This document shows, one piece after another, positions 16,676-19,575 of a DNA stretch of 19,575 bases. Where the stretch lies: assembly GCA_900766655.1 (NCBI GenBank), contig CAAFWE010000294.1, forward strand, positions 1-19,575, in the 5' to 3' direction. The position numbers and the translations under genes were made by a program. This DNA comes from an uncultured Alistipes sp. Its GTDB lineage: Bacteria; Bacteroidota; Bacteroidia; Bacteroidales; Rikenellaceae. The notes under the pieces were generated by a model. It was not told the DNA's origin. It did no database searches and saw only the letters and a list, made by a program, of their open reading frames with translations. Position 1 is the first letter of the stretch. Every line of letters begins with the position of its first letter.

Positions 16676-19030
16676 ATGAAAAAATTTAGACTTTTATCGT
16701 TAATCGCTATCCTCGCAGTATCACTCACTTCGTGCGAGATGTTTGGCGAAAAGGAGCCTCAAGTGGGCAAGGGTAAGGATCGCTTTATGGCATTTACGGA
16801 GGATGCCTCGCGTACCACTATGGGCGAGGGCTACACCGTACTCTGGAGCGAAGGCGACGAGATTGGCTTAATGGGTGTATCGCCCGACAATGCCGAGGTT
16901 ATGCCATTCGTACTTGTGCAGGGCGCAGGCACACAGTCGGGCGTATTCGAGGGAGAGTTGCAACAAGAGTACGAGAACTACTACGCCTTCTACCCATCAA
17001 AGAGTATCATAGAGTGCTACACTGGTGGTCAGTTCATTGCCTCACTCCCTTACCAGGATGCCATCTACACCGAGCGCAACTTTGTGGATGGAGCAAACCC
17101 AATGTTGGCATATGGCAATCAGAAGGATGGTCTGCACTTCAAGAATGCGTGCGGTATCCTCGAGCTCAAATTCGCTGGCTCGGGTAACATCGTTGACCTC
17201 ACCATCGAGACGGGCGTTAACGACCCTTACATCTCGGGTGCTTTCATCTTCAATGTAGCGAGTTGCGAGGTTATACCTACCAACCAGTCCCAGAAGAGCA
17301 TCGTAGCTCATTTGGCCGAGCCTCTTACACTCTCGTCGGAGAGCCGATCAATCTACGCAATCTTGCCTCCGGGCGAGTATAACGAGTTGCGCATCACCAC
17401 CTACGACGACTTGGGCAACGCCACAACACGCTTGGCAAAGAATACCATCAATATTGAGCGTTCGGTGATTACTCCAGTGTCGGAGTTCGACCACCAGACT
17501 GTCGAGGTGCCACACATCAGCGTAGCCATTATCGAGGAGAAGAGCAACTTCGCTACTACAGCCTACCGCGCAACTATGAACAACCTCGCAGCTGGTGCTT
17601 CGCGCGTGTTGTTGTCGGAGAATGGCTACAACGAATATATATCGCAGGGACTCACTGATATTCAGATTATTGAGCAGGGTGGCTCAGCAATCTCTCAGTC
17701 GGGTACCTATCGTGTAAATACCGAGAACTTTATCGGTCAGAAGCTCGTATTCCTCTTTGCTCCTTACGACGAGCAAGGCAACTGGGGCGCAGTGCAGAAG
17801 CTGAATGTCACAGTCAAGAATGTGCCTATCGACCCATCCTACTCGATCTCGGTGAAGGGCACTCCTGTAGTCACAAGCAATAGTCTCGAAATCTACTTCG
17901 ATGCCGCACCTGCCGAGGGCGCATTCCGTGGTTATCTCGTTGACAACGCCACTTTGGCAAGCTGGAGCGAAAACAACTACGAGCTTTGCACCGCAAAGTT
18001 GTACGACATCGAGTTGCCATACGGAGGTAGCGAGGTTCACCTCATTCGCACACAACTCACACCTGACACTGAGTATACCCTACTCTATCGTGTGACAAGT
18101 GGCGTGAGCGATGGCATTGCCCAGGACACCCATACTGCATACTCCGAGTACAAAACCTACACCTTCAAGACCGAGGCTTACGAGCTCTCGAAGGCAACCG
18201 TCGACCTCACAATTAAGGAGGTTAAGGATTGGAGCATCACCGTAGGTCTTGCCGGCTCGAATGCCAGCAAGTACAAGCTCTACGCATCGACTGGAGAGTG
18301 GGGAACGGATATGGATATCGAGAACACTCTCGACATCAATGGTATCGAGGTCTCGGGCACAGCAACCGAGCACACATTCGGAGGTCTCACCGAGGGTACT
18401 ACCTATTATATATATGCTATAGCATACGACGCGGCGGGCGCATATGGTCAGCACAGCGCAATTACGGCAACTACCAATCCGACCATCACTCCTGAGCCTA
18501 ACAGCGAGTACGACAAGTTTATCGGCACCTACACCTTCACCTCGAGCTCCACAGGTGCGGGAGAGGGTCGCACCGTGACCATCTCGAAGGGCATCGACGG
18601 TAAGACATTCCACGTGAAGGGACTGTTGAATCCGGTCCTCCTCTCCGAGCAGTATGGCGTAGTTGATGACACTCTCGTAGCACGATTCTTCGACGGAATG
18701 ATTCACTTGGGCGGTACTGCAATTGCCAACAAGGGTACCGTACTCCCTTGCGACTATATCTATGCAAGTATCTTCTCGCCAGCTGGTTACTACTGGCCAG
18801 GACAGGCTATATCGAGCTACTACAACAATGGTACTCTCACCTTCGCAAACATCAGTGATCCGCAATTCACTGGTTTGCTCTTCCACCTTGGAAATACATT
18901 GGGTGATAACCAAAGCACCATTGATTACTACCACGATATCGTGCTTATCAAACATAGCGCAGGTGGCAATGGCAACTCGACCGAGGGATTCCACCGCAAC
19001 GACAACACCGTCGACGCGGGTTGGAAATAA
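16676..19030 (+). CDS. Large multidomain fimbrillin-fold lipoprotein with Fn3-like repeats
   Basis: 784 aa. The signal peptide MKKFRLLSLIAILAVSLTSC has the lipobox Cys at residue 20. Residues ~35-275 are a fimbrillin-type module with VLWSEGDEIGLMG, VQGAGTQSGVFEGEL, YYAFYPS, ERNFVDGANPM, CGILELKF, ILPPGEYNELRITTYDD and IERSVITPVSEF, the same series as in the 297-aa protein. Residues ~280-605 look like three Fn3-type beta-sandwiches (LTPDTEYTLLYRV, LTEGTTYYIYAIAYDAAG). Residues ~612-760 (YDKFIGTYTFTSSS...) form a separate beta-rich domain seen at the end of many Bacteroidales lipoproteins. The tail ends in GWK. It follows the protease by 33 nt and closes the operon. A surface adhesin or binding protein is the likely role; the ligand is unknown. 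Confidence 0.8.
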   Translation: MKKFRLLSLIAILAVSLTSCEMFGEKEPQVGKGKDRFMAFTEDASRTTMGEGYTVLWSEGDEIGLMGVSPDNAEVMPFVLVQGAGTQSGVFEGELQQEYENYYAFYPSKSIIECYTGGQFIASLPYQDAIYTERNFVDGANPMLAYGNQKDGLHFKNACGILELKFAGSGNIVDLTIETGVNDPYISGAFIFNVASCEVIPTNQSQKSIVAHLAEPLTLSSESRSIYAILPPGEYNELRITTYDDLGNATTRLAKNTINIERSVITPVSEFDHQTVEVPHISVAIIEEKSNFATTAYRATMNNLAAGASRVLLSENGYNEYISQGLTDIQIIEQGGSAISQSGTYRVNTENFIGQKLVFLFAPYDEQGNWGAVQKLNVTVKNVPIDPSYSISVKGTPVVTSNSLEIYFDAAPAEGAFRGYLVDNATLASWSENNYELCTAKLYDIELPYGGSEVHLIRTQLTPDTEYTLLYRVTSGVSDGIAQDTHTAYSEYKTYTFKTEAYELSKATVDLTIKEVKDWSITVGLAGSNASKYKLYASTGEWGTDMDIENTLDINGIEVSGTATEHTFGGLTEGTTYYIYAIAYDAAGAYGQHSAITATTNPTITPEPNSEYDKFIGTYTFTSSSTGAGEGRTVTISKGIDGKTFHVKGLLNPVLLSEQYGVVDDTLVARFFDGMIHLGGTAIANKGTVLPCDYIYASIFSPAGYYWPGQAISSYYNNGTLTFANISDPQFTGLLFHLGNTLGDNQSTIDYYHDIVLIKHSAGGNGNSTEGFHRNDNTVDAGWK

Positions 19031-19049
19031 TAGTCTAAAAACCTTAACG

Positions 19050-19092
19050 AGAGGGTGTGCTCCAAAGCGCGGGGCACACCCTCTATCTTTTT
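19050..19092 (+). terminator. Rho-independent terminator of the C10 protease operon
   Basis: The 11-bp stem AGAGGGTGTGC (19050-19060)/GCACACCCTCT (19074-19084), extendable by three pairs, is followed by ATC and five T. Confidence 0.9.
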
Positions 19093-19144
19093 ATAACTGC
19101 AGTTTATGCGCTGATGAAAAGATAGTTATTTTATCGTCTACTTT

Positions 19145-19176
19145 CTTGCAAAACCGAGATATTATTTCTAATTTTG
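19145..19176 (+). promoter_or_regulatory. Candidate promoter far upstream of the second DUF6562 gene
   Basis: CTTG (19145-19148), 20 nt, and TAATTTTG (19169-19176) fit the Bacteroidota consensus with one mismatch in the -33 box. Transcription near 19183 would produce a leader of about 250 nt containing the G-tract hairpin and the palindrome before the ATG at 19431. No better promoter was found closer to the gene. Confidence 0.5.
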
Positions 19177-19204
19177 TCGTGGAAAATAGTAGAATTATGG
19201 GGTT

Positions 19205-19242
19205 ATACCCCCTCCTCCTGCAATCACAGGGGGGGGTATTTT
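19205..19242 (+). other. G-tract hairpin, terminator/attenuator-like
   Basis: ATACCCCCTCC (19205-19215) pairs with the eight-G tract and TAT (19229-19239) through 11 bp including one wobble; TATTTT follows. It lies just after the candidate promoter and before the second fimbrillin gene. It could end read-through from the left or act as an attenuator in the leader; slippage in the G tract would change its strength. Confidence 0.55.
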
Positions 19243-19317
19243 GCTTGTAAGGTGTTCATTTTCAGCAAGTTAGAAGGGTTAAATCAAGCGTATGTTCACG
19301 CAAAACAGACTTTTATA

Positions 19318-19337
19318 TGTGCGTTAATTAGCGCACA
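19318..19337. promoter_or_regulatory. 20-bp near-perfect palindrome, candidate operator
   Basis: TGTGCGTTAATTAGCGCACA is palindromic except for one mismatched base pair. It lies about 95 bp upstream of the ATG at 19431. The size and centre (TTAATTA) suit a dimeric DNA-binding regulator, or an RNA hairpin with 6-bp stem. The remaining sequence between 19093 and 19430 holds no recognisable gene. Confidence 0.5.
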
Positions 19338-19430
19338 CTAACCGAGCGGTACGAAATTTGATAATGACAACCACATTGATTAGAGATTACACAACACACT
19401 TTTAATAAACTATTTAATTTACAAAACGCT

Positions 19431-19575
19431 ATGAAAAAACTTTTACTTGTTTTGGCAGCAGCTTTCGCAATGGTTGCTTGCCAGACCGACCTCAATGAGG
19501 TTAATGTAAAGAGCGGTTTGGTGGATGTTACCTTCGAGGTAGGTGCTCCTGCTGCCCGTTCTTACAGCGATGGTA
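19431..19575 (+). CDS. DUF6562-type fimbrillin-like lipoprotein, cut by window end
   Basis: Only the first 48 codons lie in the window. The signal peptide MKKLLLVLAAAFAMVAC is followed by QTD, a clear lipoprotein signal with Cys at residue 17. The mature start LVDVTFEVGAPAARSYSDG parallels the start of the DUF6562 protein at 2807-3718 ([19 protein letters not shown]), so it is probably a paralogous fimbrillin subunit. It has a long upstream region with a candidate promoter, hairpin and palindrome. Whether FimB or DUF3575 genes follow cannot be seen. Confidence 0.75.
   Translation, partial: MKKLLLVLAAAFAMVACQTDLNEVNVKSGLVDVTFEVGAPAARSYSDG

Noticed and set aside
18080..18994. Minus-strand open frame (304 codons) opposite the large lipoprotein gene
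   Set aside because: Antisense shadow with unusual Cys/Val/Ile composition and no signal or domain.
19381..19388. Proximal promoter for the second DUF6562 gene (TTTG at 19357 and TAGAGATT at 19381)
   Set aside because: Spacing fits, but the -7 box matches too poorly to support a call.

Overview
The window comes from a Bacteroidota chromosome, most likely order Bacteroidales. It carries FimB/Mfa2, DUF3575, DUF6562 and fimbrillin-fold lipoproteins, SCSC-type lipoprotein signals, a Spi/C10 streptopain-like protease, ribonuclease Y, and several promoters of the Bacteroides form TTTG-N19-21-TAnnTTTG. Genus cannot be fixed from the sequence; a Rikenellaceae/Alistipes-like gut organism is a guess.

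Layout. (1) 1-3774: a Mfa/Fim-type fimbrial locus. A promoter at about 134-165 drives a DUF3575 outer-membrane protein and a translationally coupled FimB/Mfa2-like anchor lipoprotein. A separate promoter at 2730-2760 drives a DUF6562 fimbrillin-type subunit, closed by a terminator. (2) 3811-7806: a metabolic operon of ATP-dependent 6-phosphofructokinase, a PfkB/adenosine-kinase-like sugar or nucleoside kinase, and a secreted S9 (DPP-IV-like) peptidase. (3) 7807-9895: groES-groEL, with hairpin and sigma-54-like elements upstream and a strong terminator downstream. (4) 9958-12585, minus strand: a small coiled-coil protein, zapA, a structured intergenic region that probably encodes 6S RNA, and rny. 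(5) 12694-19092: a four-gene operon with three fimbrillin-fold lipoproteins and a secreted C10 cysteine protease. (6) 19093-19575: a long structured leader (promoter, G-tract hairpin, 20-bp palindrome) before the first 48 codons of a second DUF6562 fimbrillin-like gene, cut by the window edge.

How they fit together. Regions 1, 5 and 6 are surface-structure loci around a housekeeping core. In region 1 the DUF3575 protein probably serves as the membrane partner, the FimB-like lipoprotein as anchor and the DUF6562 protein as pilin or tip subunit. Region 5 couples a SpeB-like protease tightly to surface lipoproteins of the same fold. The association has no obvious standard explanation and is the most interesting protein-level feature. 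The most interesting nucleic-acid features are the candidate 6S RNA between zapA and rny, the perfect 14-bp inverted repeat over the rny stop codon, and the poly-G tracts of 10 and 8 G upstream of the two fimbrial loci. No tRNA, rRNA, CRISPR array, IS element or phage gene was seen.
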